Counted from the first letter of the stretch, positions 19,780-29,040 are shown. The stretch is 59,771 nucleotides of DNA from an uncultured Muribaculaceae bacterium (GCA_947386115.1 CANDNO010000008.1:1-59771); one strand, 5' to 3'. Program-made: numbers and translations. The notes: a model not told the origin generated them from the sequence alone.

Positions 19780-20412
19780 TTATTTTGCCTGGAGTTGTGT
19801 GTTGACTTCCTGTAGTTTGGCGTTCATCGAATTCAACAGTACATCAATTCTTTTTTCGATTATGATCGTGCATCCTGCTTTATCGGGAATGTTAGTTACC
19901 GTTTCTCCGCCTAAGGAGCCTGCAATACCATTGTACTTTCCAGTTGCTTTTAATTGAGAATCGGTTTGGTTGGCAAACAGCATGTAGTTTTCATCGTCGC
20001 TATAACGGTAGCCGCTTATGTTTCTTAATTTTTCAAGTTCTTCAAGTGCAGCTTTCTTTGCATTAAGAAAGGCGTTGATTGCAGTTTGTGCAGTTTTACC
20101 GGCACTGTTTTTCATGCTTTCGACGTATGCTCGCATTCTTGTGAGATACTCAATCGCTTGAGTCAGAGCCTGCTTTTTAGCTTCAAGTTCTGCTTTGTCG
20201 GCCCCCCCTAATGAGGCCATATTAACGCTGATAGTTTCACCCTCGGCCGATGATTTATTGTTAGCAACCGGCTGTGTCGATGTGCCTGAGTTGCTACTCG
20301 TCGTCGCCACTGTGGGCTGCACCGGCTGATGACTACTCTGAGACTCCTGAGCAGTTTTATTTTCAACAGGAGCTGCGTTGTCCTCGCCGCTCGGCTGCTC
20401 GATATCGTTCAC
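19780..20412 (-). CDS. Detached periplasmic tail of the PP2C protein (frame-shifted or coupled ORF)
   Basis: This frame encodes 210 residues from a GTG that overlaps the PP2C stop by 4 bp. Residues 1-60 are a Ser/Thr/Gln/Pro linker; residues 65-130 and 185-210 look helical and coiled. No signal peptide precedes it, so as a separate protein it would stay in the cytoplasm. In this frame the codons upstream of the GTG read PELKEQTDPKEPVDTTV, a natural continuation of the linker after the PP2C membrane helix. One extra C at 20461-20463 would fuse both into a protein of about 555 residues. The segment is more AT-rich than the phosphatase part. Either a disrupted gene, a base-calling error, or translational coupling. 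Confidence 0.55.
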   Translation of the reverse strand: MNDIEQPSGEDNAAPVENKTAQESQSSHQPVQPTVATTSSNSGTSTQPVANNKSSAEGETISVNMASLGGADKAELEAKKQALTQAIEYLTRMRAYVESMKNSAGKTAQTAINAFLNAKKAALEELEKLRNISGYRYSDDENYMLFANQTDSQLKATGKYNGIAGSLGGETVTNIPDKAGCTIIIEKRIDVLLNSMNAKLQEVNTQLQAK

Positions 20413-21446
20413 AACGGTCGTGTCGACAGGCTCTTTAGGGTCGGTTTGCTCTTTGAGCTCGGGTCGTCAGTCCCCTTGATATCGTCGCCCATGGGAATGT
20501 ACATTATGGCGAATATCAACGCCGGTGTTATGATTGCCGCCGTGATGATGAGCGCGAGTATGCGGCTGTCGAGGCCTTTACGTTTGGGCTTTACCGCAGC
20601 CTCGGCTGGAGCGTCGCTCACGGTTGCAGTTGCTTTGGCCTTGGTGTCGGGTTTTGCCGCCACGGCCGACGAAGTTGTAGTCTCGGCAATTATCATCGTG
20701 TAATTGTCGTGATGTCCACCCTTCTCAAGTCCGTCATTCTCAACTTTGACATTAAGCAGCTCGGCGGTATTCTCGAGCGATTTGTTCTCGGTGAGTGATT
20801 TTACCAGCTCGGGTTGTGGCATCGAACCCCACACTCCGTCGGTACACAACACGAAGCGGTCACCCTTTTCAAACGCTACCGACGATGTGTCAACTTCGAC
20901 CTCGTCGCCTATGCCCAGCGCTCGGGTGATAAGGTTGGAAATAGCCGACAGGCGGGCCTGCTCGTCGGTCAGCGCGCCGGCACGTACCATCTCACCCACA
21001 CGTGAGTGATCGGCGGTGCGGAACACGATTTTTCCACGGCGCAGTTGATAAATGCGGCTGTCACCTACATGTGCCAGCGAGGCACCGCCGGCTGTCAGCA
21101 GTACTGCGGTGACGGTCGTTCCCATGCCGCTCAGTTCGGGCGACTCGGCTATCTTGTCGCGTAGGGCGCGGTTGGCGGCTACGACAGCATCGCGCAGCAG
21201 GGTCTCGTTGTTGATTGCCTCGTTCTCGGGGAGGCCGCCTGCTTGCTGCACGTAGGCAATGATGCTGGTAGCGGCGATCGACGAGGCGGTCTTTCCGCCG
21301 GGACCGCCGCCCATGCCGTCACACACGACGAGCAGCAGACCCCGCGAGGTATCGGAGTATCCACATGTGTCTTGATTTTCCTTGCGTCCTCCTATAAATG
21401 AAGTCATGACGCCTTTAAACGGCAACTGTGTGGTAATAGTGTTCAT
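20409..21446 (-). CDS. PP2C-type Ser/Thr phosphatase with a C-terminal membrane helix
   Basis: The 345-residue product has a complete PP2C (PPM) domain (about 10-255): metal-binding D26 in RKENQD, D43 in CDGMGGGPGG, then HVGDSRIY, CTDGVWG and HHDNYT. A Pro/Ala/Lys linker and one membrane helix (about 296-318) follow. After DDIKGTDD the frame continues only 17 residues (PSSKSKPT...) and stops. It would reverse phosphorylation by the two kinases of the array, as PppA does for PpkA. See the entry at 19780 for the likely frame-shifted extension. Confidence 0.92.
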   Translation of the reverse strand: MNTITTQLPFKGVMTSFIGGRKENQDTCGYSDTSRGLLLVVCDGMGGGPGGKTASSIAATSIIAYVQQAGGLPENEAINNETLLRDAVVAANRALRDKIAESPELSGMGTTVTAVLLTAGGASLAHVGDSRIYQLRRGKIVFRTADHSRVGEMVRAGALTDEQARLSAISNLITRALGIGDEVEVDTSSVAFEKGDRFVLCTDGVWGSMPQPELVKSLTENKSLENTAELLNVKVENDGLEKGGHHDNYTMIIAETTTSSAVAAKPDTKAKATATVSDAPAEAAVKPKRKGLDSRILALIITAAIITPALIFAIMYIPMGDDIKGTDDPSSKSKPTLKSLSTRPL

Positions 21447-21507
21447 TTATTGTATCTGTGTGAATTGTGTATATATTCGTATTGTTTTTAGTGGTATCGA
21501 ATTGTGT

Positions 21508-22449
21508 TCAGAACGGCCAGCGGCGCTTCTTGGGAATCATCGACTCTACAAGGGCCTCCTTGAATGCCGCTGCATTGGGGTAGCGGTCGGCCGGATTAGG
21601 TTCTGACGCCTTTTGAAGAACCCTCAGCAGGCGGTCGGGGATATCATCGTGGGCCGGCAGGTAGCCGTTGAAGTGCTTGTAGGCGATATCCTTTATCGAG
21701 TCTCCCTGGAAAGGGTTGTTGCGGGTTATGAGTTCATAGATGGTCACGGCCAGCTCGTAGAGGTCCGACGTGCGTCCCAGTGTCGACTTGCGTCCCGGCA
21801 CCTGGAACTGTTCGGGCGCCGCAAACCGCGGGGTGCCTACCACGCCAAACTCGTCTTTGCCAAATCCCGCTGTGTCCATCGACGTGTTGGCTATGCCCAG
21901 ATCCATCAGTCGCGCCGTGCTGAACTTGTCGATCATGATGTTGGACGGCTTGATGTCGAGGTGATAGATATACTGGCGGTGCAGGAACTCAAGCGCGTCG
22001 AGCAGGGGCAACAGCATGCGCACAATCTTGTGGGCACGCTCCGGACAGTCGAATATGGCTGTGTTCTGCTCGATGAACTTGTCTGAGTTAAGTCCAGGCA
22101 CGAAACGCGATATCACGAAGATAGGGCCGCGACCATACCGGTACTCGCTGTAGCCCAGCATCTCCACAATGTTGGGGTGGCTGAACACGAGCCCCGATTC
22201 CACGCGTGCCTTGCGACGTATCGACGGGATAGAGCAGTACTTGTCGTATAGGCGTTTGATGGCTACGAGTTCGCCCGTGCGGCAATCATATCCGCGATAC
22301 ACCTCGCCCATGCCGCCACGGCCCATGATGGGCTCCTTGACGTTGTAGACATAGTACCGCTTCATCCCGGCGCTGAGGTAGACATAGCTACCCCACACCG
22401 TGATGTTGTCGGTCATGCGAGGAACGGGTATCTTGAATTCTGACGCCAT
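21508..22449 (-). CDS. Soluble Ser/Thr protein kinase, non-RD type
   Basis: From the ATG at 22449 the product has 313 residues. The kinase domain spans about 33-300: glycine loop MGRGGMGEVYRG, catalytic lysine K65 (VAIKRL), catalytic loop HLDIKPSN, a DLG in place of DFG, and an APE motif (AAPEQF). The arginine before the catalytic aspartate is replaced by leucine, the non-RD form that usually does not need activation-loop phosphorylation. No membrane segment is seen. An alternative start at 22470 overlaps the permease stop. Confidence 0.9.
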   Translation of the reverse strand: MASEFKIPVPRMTDNITVWGSYVYLSAGMKRYYVYNVKEPIMGRGGMGEVYRGYDCRTGELVAIKRLYDKYCSIPSIRRKARVESGLVFSHPNIVEMLGYSEYRYGRGPIFVISRFVPGLNSDKFIEQNTAIFDCPERAHKIVRMLLPLLDALEFLHRQYIYHLDIKPSNIMIDKFSTARLMDLGIANTSMDTAGFGKDEFGVVGTPRFAAPEQFQVPGRKSTLGRTSDLYELAVTIYELITRNNPFQGDSIKDIAYKHFNGYLPAHDDIPDRLLRVLQKASEPNPADRYPNAAAFKEALVESMIPKKRRWPF

Positions 22450-22456
22450 GCGATGA

Positions 22457-24025
22457 TCAGTTACGGTCATAGATAAGGTCGCCGGGGGTGCTGTGGAGCA
22501 GGCGGCCCATTACAAATCTTACAGTGAGCAGTGTGGCTACAACTACGATGACTATTGACCATACGGTCTTCATGCTCCAGAGCGACAGGTAGTTGAACGC
22601 TCCGTCCTTGAGCACGCCGAGCTGCGGCAGCAGCCCCTGTGCGCCCCAGGCTATGGCCAGTGCTATCACGATAGCCACGATGACTATGAGCACGATGATG
22701 AGCGAGTAGACGCTTATGAGCGACTCGGAGTTGATGCCGAATGCCTTGAACGTACCTATGTTACGTTTAACCTTCTGGAAGTAGCTCTGCAACATGTTGA
22801 CAATGAACATGATGATACAGATCATCGAGAATACGATCATCGCCCACGACAGGATGTTGGCCATCACCGAGACGGCATTAAAGTTCTCCTTGGCGTTGAC
22901 CTGCGACATCTCGATCTGCACGTTATAGCCATCCTTGGCAAATGCCTCGAAGGCGCGTATCGAGTCGAGCGAGCTGAAGTTGACCGACAGGAAGTCATAC
23001 TCGGGCAGCGTGTGTTCCGAGCCGTCGTAGTCAAAGACACGTTTCACGTCGGCCGTCTCCTTGAACTTGTTCTCGATGCCGGCTGCGATACCCTGCACCA
23101 CCTCGATGGGCAGCAGGTTGATGTCTTCGATATACAGCGAGTAGATTTCGCCCGGTTTCCAGCTCTGCAGCTGGGCATACGAGTCATACTCATCGCCGGC
23201 AATCGATATCGAGTTGCGCAGCGAGTCGGGGGCTGCATCGCGTGCTGCCGCCAGGATATCATCCTTGCTCACGCTCTCGTCGGCAAAGAATATCAGCGAC
23301 TGCTGGTAAGCCTTGTTGTTGAGGTCAAACGGGTACTTGGTATCGTTGTTGTACTGCTCGAAGAAGTAGCGGGCAGCTATCATGTCCATGTTGCCGGGAA
23401 GACGCTTCACAACACCGAGCACCGGCACGGGAGCCAGTCCGAAGAGGTCGTCGATGAGCTTCACGCCCAGCGTGTCGGCTCCCGAGCTCGGCGACAGGTG
23501 GTCGATATAACCGGGAATATTGTCGTCGGTGTAGTTGAGTTTGTGAAGCACATCCTCGGTTATGATGAATCCTACTGTTTTGTCGTTCAGTTTATTGTAG
23601 TCGATGGCACTGCCGCCCACTACGTTGTCCTCGCTCAGGATGGCCTTTACGAGATCGCTGTTGAGGCTACCAAAGAAACGGTTCTGCAGGTAGTGGATGC
23701 GGCCGTCCGAGGCTACAAACGACAGCGAGAACTGCTTGTCGGCCTGTACGTCGCTGAAACCATAGTGCTGTTGTATCGCCGGGTCTTCAATCGCCGTGTG
23801 GAAACGCCCGAACTGCGATGAGCCGTAGCCGTTCGATATGTTCACCCAGTTGGTGAACGGGTCGTTCATCTTGTAAGAGAGGTAATCGAGCGAGCCGTTG
23901 CTGAATGCTATTGACACAAACATGGCTGTAAGCACCAGTGTCAGCAGCCACAGGTTGGTGTAGCGGCGGCCAAGCACCTCTTTACTCTCGCGCTTTATGA
24001 GTAGTTTTAAGTGTTCGCTTAACAT
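22457..24025 (-). CDS. MacB/FtsX-type ABC transporter permease
   Basis: The 522-residue product has one N-terminal membrane helix (about 26-44), a large extracytoplasmic domain (about 45-385) and three C-terminal helices (about 390-415, 438-465 and 485-510), the LolC/E-MacB-FtsX topology. Such permeases act as mechanotransmitters across the inner membrane rather than simple channels. It is 13 bp downstream of its ATPase. In type VI phospho-signalling a comparable pair is TagS/TagT. Confidence 0.87.
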   Translation of the reverse strand: MLSEHLKLLIKRESKEVLGRRYTNLWLLTLVLTAMFVSIAFSNGSLDYLSYKMNDPFTNWVNISNGYGSSQFGRFHTAIEDPAIQQHYGFSDVQADKQFSLSFVASDGRIHYLQNRFFGSLNSDLVKAILSEDNVVGGSAIDYNKLNDKTVGFIITEDVLHKLNYTDDNIPGYIDHLSPSSGADTLGVKLIDDLFGLAPVPVLGVVKRLPGNMDMIAARYFFEQYNNDTKYPFDLNNKAYQQSLIFFADESVSKDDILAAARDAAPDSLRNSISIAGDEYDSYAQLQSWKPGEIYSLYIEDINLLPIEVVQGIAAGIENKFKETADVKRVFDYDGSEHTLPEYDFLSVNFSSLDSIRAFEAFAKDGYNVQIEMSQVNAKENFNAVSVMANILSWAMIVFSMICIIMFIVNMLQSYFQKVKRNIGTFKAFGINSESLISVYSLIIVLIVIVAIVIALAIAWGAQGLLPQLGVLKDGAFNYLSLWSMKTVWSIVIVVVATLLTVRFVMGRLLHSTPGDLIYDRN

Positions 24026-24037
24026 TGTGATGGATTA

Positions 24038-24919
24038 TTATTTTTTGCGCAGGAAGTTTTCAAACTCGGTTGACTCGTAGCTGTCAGTGCCGTTGGTCCA
24101 CTCGTGGCGCGACTCGTCGGCCGGAGTGTAGATACACGACGGGTCGATCACGCCATAGGCTATATCCTCGTCGTCGGCCGAGGTCTTGGGGCGTATCTCC
24201 TTTCGTATCTTCACGATCACGTCGGCAAACGTCACCGACAGGTGCATGTCATGGCTCACGATGATAGCCGATGCACCCCCCAGCTCGTCAAGCTTGTCGG
24301 TGAGAATCTGCATCACCCTCACGGCGTTCTCGCCATCAAGGTTACCCGTGGGCTCGTCGCCGAAAAGGACGGTGAAGTCGGGCAAAATGGCGCGGGCAAA
24401 TGCCAGGCGCTGCTGCTGTCCGCCCGAGAGCTCGTGGGCCAGACGGTCTTCACCCACGTGGTCCAGGCCCAGGGCGTCAAGAGCCACGCGCGTGCGCTGG
24501 AAACACTGGAACCGCGAGTAGCCCTGAAGCATGCGCGTGAAAGCGACGTTCTCAAACGCCGTGAAGTTGCGCATCAGGTTGGTGCTCTGGAATATAAAGC
24601 TGTAGTTTTTGAGGCGGAAGTCGCTCAGTCTGCGTTCACGACGCGACGACCACAACGCCGCAAGGTCAGTCTCCTTACCGTCGCCTTCGAAGAAAACGAA
24701 ACGTGTATCATCGCCCGGCACGATCGTGTTGTTCATCATTCCGAGGGTCTCGAGTATTGTACTTTTGCCGATACCCGACTCTCCCACGATGAAGATTTTC
24801 TTGCCACGCGGTATGGCGAGGTGGTTTATCTCGAGTACCACCTTCGACTGTCCCTCGCGGTAATTCTTGTCGTAGGAACAGCGCAGGTTCTTGATGTCAA
24901 ATAATAATGCTTGGTCCAT
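24038..24919 (-). CDS. LolD/MacB-type ABC transporter ATP-binding protein
   Basis: The 293-residue product has Walker A at 46-54 (GESGIGKST), signature LSGGQQQRLAFARA, Walker B VLFGDEPTGNLD and the switch histidine in VSHDMH. The sequence class is LolD/MacB/FtsE, which pairs with 4-helix permeases such as the next gene. A C-terminal extension of about 50 residues after the ATPase fold is acidic and unassigned. It probably energises the permease as part of the envelope signalling assembly. Confidence 0.92.
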   Translation of the reverse strand: MDQALLFDIKNLRCSYDKNYREGQSKVVLEINHLAIPRGKKIFIVGESGIGKSTILETLGMMNNTIVPGDDTRFVFFEGDGKETDLAALWSSRRERRLSDFRLKNYSFIFQSTNLMRNFTAFENVAFTRMLQGYSRFQCFQRTRVALDALGLDHVGEDRLAHELSGGQQQRLAFARAILPDFTVLFGDEPTGNLDGENAVRVMQILTDKLDELGGASAIIVSHDMHLSVTFADVIVKIRKEIRPKTSADDEDIAYGVIDPSCIYTPADESRHEWTNGTDSYESTEFENFLRKK

Positions 24920-24939
24920 TGGTTAGCAGTCAGTAATAA

Positions 24940-25001
24940 AGCAGCGGGCGCGGAGCCGGCGATGGCTTGGTTTTACCGGCACACACCGCCACGCCCCTGC
25001 T
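24940..25001 (-). terminator. Internal hairpin between the VWA and ABC genes
   Basis: In the 93-bp gap, AGCAGGGGCG on the minus strand pairs with CGCCCGCTGCT with one bulged base. An inner GCCGG/CCGGC stem extends it, and TTATTA follows. It could be a partial terminator lowering expression of the ABC, kinase and phosphatase genes relative to the upstream envelope genes. Confidence 0.4.
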
Positions 25002-25012
25002 GTAATTGTTGT

Positions 25013-27448
25013 TTAGGGGAGATCCTCTACGGGAATCCAGTAGAACTTCTGGCCGTTGGGGGTCTCGTATGAGTAGCGGTAGTTCTTGTTTTTGACGTTG
25101 TTGAGCAGGTTCTCATACTTCGTGATGAACGAGTTGATGAGAGTCTGGTACTCGTCGTTGGGTACTACGCGTGCATCCTGTATCTCGTTGAGCGAGCGGC
25201 CCTTGACGGCGTCCGAGCCCTCGTTAAGACCGGCAGCGAGGCGCATTACCTCGGCTATACCCATCTCGTCCATCTCCTTCTCGGTGATATCGGGAACCAT
25301 CACGCGGATAAGTGCCTTCACTGCATCTACATAAGGCTTGCGGTCACCCTCTACACGAGAGTTGTTGTACAGGTTGGCAAGACGGTTCATCAGCGTCTCG
25401 AACTCCTCCGACGACATGAATGCCACCGGTTTCCAGTAGTCGCGGTTCTGAGTGTCCTTCTTGGGAGCATAGCCGGTGAAGGTCACTGTTGCACCCGACT
25501 TCTTCAGCTCCTTGTAGAGCTCCTCGCCTATACGGTCGATGAGGAATCGCTCCTGGATGCCGAGGTTCTTGGAATTCTCGTCACCGTCAAATCCGCCCTC
25601 TTCGCTATCGTCGTTATTGTTGGGATCTGATTTCTTGATGAGGATTTCGATCTGCTCCTGCACGGCCTCCGAGAATTTACCGATGTTGTTCTCGATGAGG
25701 TTGGCAAGAACCGATGTACTCATTGTCTCACCCTCGTTCTCGGGGAAACGGATCGAACCGATGTAGAAATCCACGCCGGTGTTGCTCGAGAAGTCGTAAC
25801 CGTTGTTGAGAGCGCTGAATTTGGGCTTTACATCGGGTTTGAGACGACGATACTGCTTGGTAAGGCTCTGGTTGACGATGTCACACATCTGCTCGTTGAA
25901 GAGCTCCCATGCCAGCGACGGACGGCTGTCGACCTGGAACGACAGCAACTGGATGTTGTTGTTGGCCAGGCGGTCTATGATCTGTTCCGAGGTCATGCAC
26001 TTGGTGTCGGCGGGATCGTTGCCGCAGTCACCCACCACAACGATGATGGTCGACTCGTCTTTGGTGAATCCCATGCCGGCGGGGTCGGTAGCAACCTCAA
26101 GGCCTTTGTACAGTGCCTCGGCGTTGGTGTGGTCGTTGGGCGAGCTGGTAGCGCCATATTTACCGGCCGAGTCGAGGAACGACAACAGCTGCGGGCTGTT
26201 GGGCTTGCACAGGGGCACCTTTTCAGTCAGGTATTCACCGTCGGCATAGTCACGATACACTACTGTACCCACGCGCAGGGTAAATTTCTTGGGATCGAAA
26301 TACTGTATACCGCGGTTGATGGCCTCTTTGACCGAGCCGAAGTAGGGTTTCATCGACTTTGTTCCGTCGATTACAAAGATGATATTGATGTGCTTGATCT
26401 TGTCAAGAACCTGGATGAGCTTCTTCATAGCCTCCAGTTCCTTGTTCTGTTCCTGTCCGGGATTGATTACCTTACGGCCGGCGTTACCGAATGTGGTACA
26501 CTTGTAGATGTTCGGATTGGCCGTTGCGGGATCCTGGTCGAGGATAGGGAAACGGGTCTGGTAGGCATTCATGCGGTACTTCGACGACATCTTGTTGTCA
26601 TCGGGGTTTACCACGCCATACTGGTAGAACGTAGCGGGCTCACCTTTCATGGCGGCGTCGGGGTAGATGGGATACTGTTTGCCGGCGGGCGAGTTGAAGT
26701 ACGACACGTCGCTCGGTTTCCAGTTGGGCTCGAGACATGAACGCTGGTTCCAGGGCACGAACGAGTTCTGGTCGACCCAGCCATAGAGCACGTTGGAGGT
26801 GTTACCGTCCATACGCGACTGGTTGGCCAGCAGTTTCAGTCCCGATTTCGGGTCGGTCTTCATGATGTAGTAGAAGGTCATGTCGGTCTTGATGCGGGTA
26901 CCGTTGGCCTTCTCTACCGGGTTCTTGTAGCTGAGACCAAGGTTGCGGTTGGCTTTCGACTCGATGTTGGCGGCCAGAAGAGCTTTCTGGTAGATACCCT
27001 TGGTATCGGCGGGACACGACTGCCACAGGAGCAGGTTCTCCATCGGCACCCAGCCCTTCGATACGGCTTTTTCACTGTAGCCGGGCCATGCGGGATATTT
27101 GGGATCGGTATATACCAGAGCAAATCCGTTCTCGATCTTGGCGATGATTACCTTCTCGTTGAAGTCGAGCTTAGCAAAGGGTGCACCCACAGCCGGCGTC
27201 GAGTAGGTAGTGTTGTTGTTACGGTCGCTGAATGCCACCCAGTGCTTATTCTCGCGGGGAGGATTGGTCTGTCCCCAGTCGCCACGTTTCATCAGGTCAT
27301 TGATGTCCGACTCGTAAACGAGACGCTGCAGGAGCACATTGGGGTAGAATGCCTCTACGCGGGCAGGCAGGTTGGTGTCGGCGTGACCGCTGATGTAGAA
27401 CACCAGCGAGCACAGCGACAGCAGAATGGTTTTATTGAGTAATTTCAT
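25013..27448 (-). CDS. Secreted von Willebrand factor A protein with SH3-like N-terminal region
   Basis: The 811-residue product has a signal peptide (about 1-23). An N-terminal part contains two segments that end in bacterial-SH3-like sequences (KGWVPMENLLLW near 131-142; YGWVDQNSFVPW near 222-233). A VWA domain (about 354-530) carries the metal site D361-G-T363-K-S365 and a second aspartate in VVGDCGND (474). The helical C-terminal part (about 570-811) is unassigned. No lipobox or membrane helix is seen, so it is probably periplasmic. VWA domains bind partner proteins through a metal ion, and one is fused to the kinase PpkA in type VI systems; here it is separate. Confidence 0.85.
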   Translation of the reverse strand: MKLLNKTILLSLCSLVFYISGHADTNLPARVEAFYPNVLLQRLVYESDINDLMKRGDWGQTNPPRENKHWVAFSDRNNNTTYSTPAVGAPFAKLDFNEKVIIAKIENGFALVYTDPKYPAWPGYSEKAVSKGWVPMENLLLWQSCPADTKGIYQKALLAANIESKANRNLGLSYKNPVEKANGTRIKTDMTFYYIMKTDPKSGLKLLANQSRMDGNTSNVLYGWVDQNSFVPWNQRSCLEPNWKPSDVSYFNSPAGKQYPIYPDAAMKGEPATFYQYGVVNPDDNKMSSKYRMNAYQTRFPILDQDPATANPNIYKCTTFGNAGRKVINPGQEQNKELEAMKKLIQVLDKIKHINIIFVIDGTKSMKPYFGSVKEAINRGIQYFDPKKFTLRVGTVVYRDYADGEYLTEKVPLCKPNSPQLLSFLDSAGKYGATSSPNDHTNAEALYKGLEVATDPAGMGFTKDESTIIVVVGDCGNDPADTKCMTSEQIIDRLANNNIQLLSFQVDSRPSLAWELFNEQMCDIVNQSLTKQYRRLKPDVKPKFSALNNGYDFSSNTGVDFYIGSIRFPENEGETMSTSVLANLIENNIGKFSEAVQEQIEILIKKSDPNNNDDSEEGGFDGDENSKNLGIQERFLIDRIGEELYKELKKSGATVTFTGYAPKKDTQNRDYWKPVAFMSSEEFETLMNRLANLYNNSRVEGDRKPYVDAVKALIRVMVPDITEKEMDEMGIAEVMRLAAGLNEGSDAVKGRSLNEIQDARVVPNDEYQTLINSFITKYENLLNNVKNKNYRYSYETPNGQKFYWIPVEDLP

Positions 27449-27463
27449 AATATTTTGAGAGTG

Positions 27464-28132
27464 TTATTGGTAAGTTCCTATGAAATCGGGCGATGAGAGG
27501 AGGTGATTGATGTTGTTGACGTTCTTGTTGCCGAAGGGTTTGCCTTCGCTGCCAAGACATTTACGCATATCGTCGACCGACGGGAAGAATGTCTTGTACG
27601 TCACGCTGCGAGTGTACTCCGGACTGTTCGTATCGTAGAATTTATCGATACCTAATGTGTAGAACAGCGATGCAATGAAGCTCTCGTTCTGGCGCATCGA
27701 CCAGAATGTGGGAGTCACAAAAAACTCGAATTTGAGCTGCGACATGTCAAGACCGCCCGTCGATGACAGGAAATCGTTCTCCGACAGCAGCTCGATCACA
27801 CGGTTCATGTCAACCTCGGTATCGACGTCGTGGAAGTTACGCTCGTAAAGCTCGCTTATGACGCGGTTGAAGTTATCGTCGTCGCGCTGCCCCGACTTCA
27901 TGTTGGCGATAATGGGGTTGGAACCCGACGACAGATATATGATGGTCTGCTGAACCGATTCCTCGTCGTCGGCCTCATCCTCGAGATCCTCAAAGTAGCC
28001 CTCGATTTTCTGCACGAGCATTTCGATGGGGGTATCGACATCGTGGGCTATATATACAAACCTGAGTGTGCGTGCCTGCATGGCGACAGCCGTCAGCAGG
28101 AAAGCAGCCAGGCAAGTTAACAATTTATTCAT
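27464..28132 (-). CDS. Secreted protein of unknown function next to the VWA gene
   Basis: The product has 222 residues with a signal peptide ending near AMQA (residue 20). The mature part alternates hydrophobic strands (LRFVYIAH, TIIYLSSGS, FEFFVTP) with charged helices, a pattern that could form a Rossmann- or VWA-like fold, but no MIDAS motif is present. It lies 15 bp upstream of the VWA gene and 11 bp after the zinc-ribbon gene. Not recognised as a named family. Confidence 0.68.
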   Translation of the reverse strand: MNKLLTCLAAFLLTAVAMQARTLRFVYIAHDVDTPIEMLVQKIEGYFEDLEDEADDEESVQQTIIYLSSGSNPIIANMKSGQRDDDNFNRVISELYERNFHDVDTEVDMNRVIELLSENDFLSSTGGLDMSQLKFEFFVTPTFWSMRQNESFIASLFYTLGIDKFYDTNSPEYTRSVTYKTFFPSVDDMRKCLGSEGKPFGNKNVNNINHLLSSPDFIGTYQ

Positions 28133-28143
28133 AGCGGTTAAGA

Positions 28144-29040
28144 TTATTCATTAGACATGATGGGGGTAAATACCACGCAGTTTACACGGTTCTGCTGGTC
28201 ATACTCGAGCGATACTACGCGGGCTCCTATCAGGCCGGTTCCCATCGAGAACTGTTTGATAAGTCGGTTGAGCGATGAGGGAGCGCCCGCCATCTCGCCC
28301 TGGCAGCGCACGCGCACGTTCTCGGCAAGGCGGGGATTGCTGGCTATCTCCGATACCGATGCCTTTTTATCGATGAGTGCCTGCACCTCGGCCACGGTCA
28401 TTTTCTCAACGCCGCGGGGAATCACGTTGAAGCCGGGAATTGTAGTCGTCAACGAGTCGACACACTTGTCACCACGCATGGCGCGAGCTACAAACTGGTA
28501 GCTTGCCTCGGGGTTCGAAGCACTCTTGGCGATAGGTTTCAGGCCCATGAAGTTGCCGGTGTTGCTCGTTGTGATGACTTTCGACCCGTCGAGGTTTGTA
28601 ACCGTGTAGCTGATGGTGAAATCACCCGAGTTGCCACCCTGCACGCGGGCTGCTACATTTACGCTGTACGAGTCCGATGCCTCGTCATAGGCCGGTGTGC
28701 CCTTGCTGGTGAACACGATCTCCTGAGGGAGGCTCTCCTCGATCTCTTCGATCACCTGTTCCTCGGTCACTACGGGAGCTGTTGCTTCTTTTCCTTTGAG
28801 TTCCTCAATGTTATTGTTCGATGGCTCGCTATCGTCCGATTTGTTGATATTCAAGATTACTGCGACAGCTCCGCCTATCACTACGAGCGCAGCTACAGCG
28901 ATGAGCACGATCTTCAGTACGGGCGACGAGCTCTTGGCCAGAGCTACGTTGTCCGACTCGCAGTTGGGGCAGGTTACATATTTGTTTGTGTCGGCAACGA
29001 ACTCGTGTCCGCACGACTGACATTTAAATTTCTTTTCCAT
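28144..29040 (-). CDS. Zinc-ribbon single-pass membrane protein
   Basis: The 298-residue product starts with a zinc ribbon (C7-x2-C10 and C24-x2-C27), followed by one membrane helix (about 42-64) and a periplasmic part of about 230 residues. The latter has an acidic linker, a beta-rich domain (about 108-200) and a helical C-terminus. The ribbon would lie in the cytoplasm. The layout suggests an adaptor linking cytoplasmic and periplasmic components of the array. Function unknown. Confidence 0.78.
   Translation of the reverse strand: MEKKFKCQSCGHEFVADTNKYVTCPNCESDNVALAKSSSPVLKIVLIAVAALVVIGGAVAVILNINKSDDSEPSNNNIEELKGKEATAPVVTEEQVIEEIEESLPQEIVFTSKGTPAYDEASDSYSVNVAARVQGGNSGDFTISYTVTNLDGSKVITTSNTGNFMGLKPIAKSASNPEASYQFVARAMRGDKCVDSLTTTIPGFNVIPRGVEKMTVAEVQALIDKKASVSEIASNPRLAENVRVRCQGEMAGAPSSLNRLIKQFSMGTGLIGARVVSLEYDQQNRVNCVVFTPIMSNE

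Noticed and set aside
20461-20463. A programmed -1 frameshift in the PP2C gene
   Set aside because: No canonical slippery heptamer or clear downstream structure was seen; a one-base indel in a C-run is simpler. Kept as a finding only for the disruption.
23012-23821. A 269-codon plus-strand ORF inside the ABC permease gene
   Set aside because: It is the antisense shadow of a well-supported permease and has no recognisable domain; other long antisense frames in the window were rejected for the same reason.
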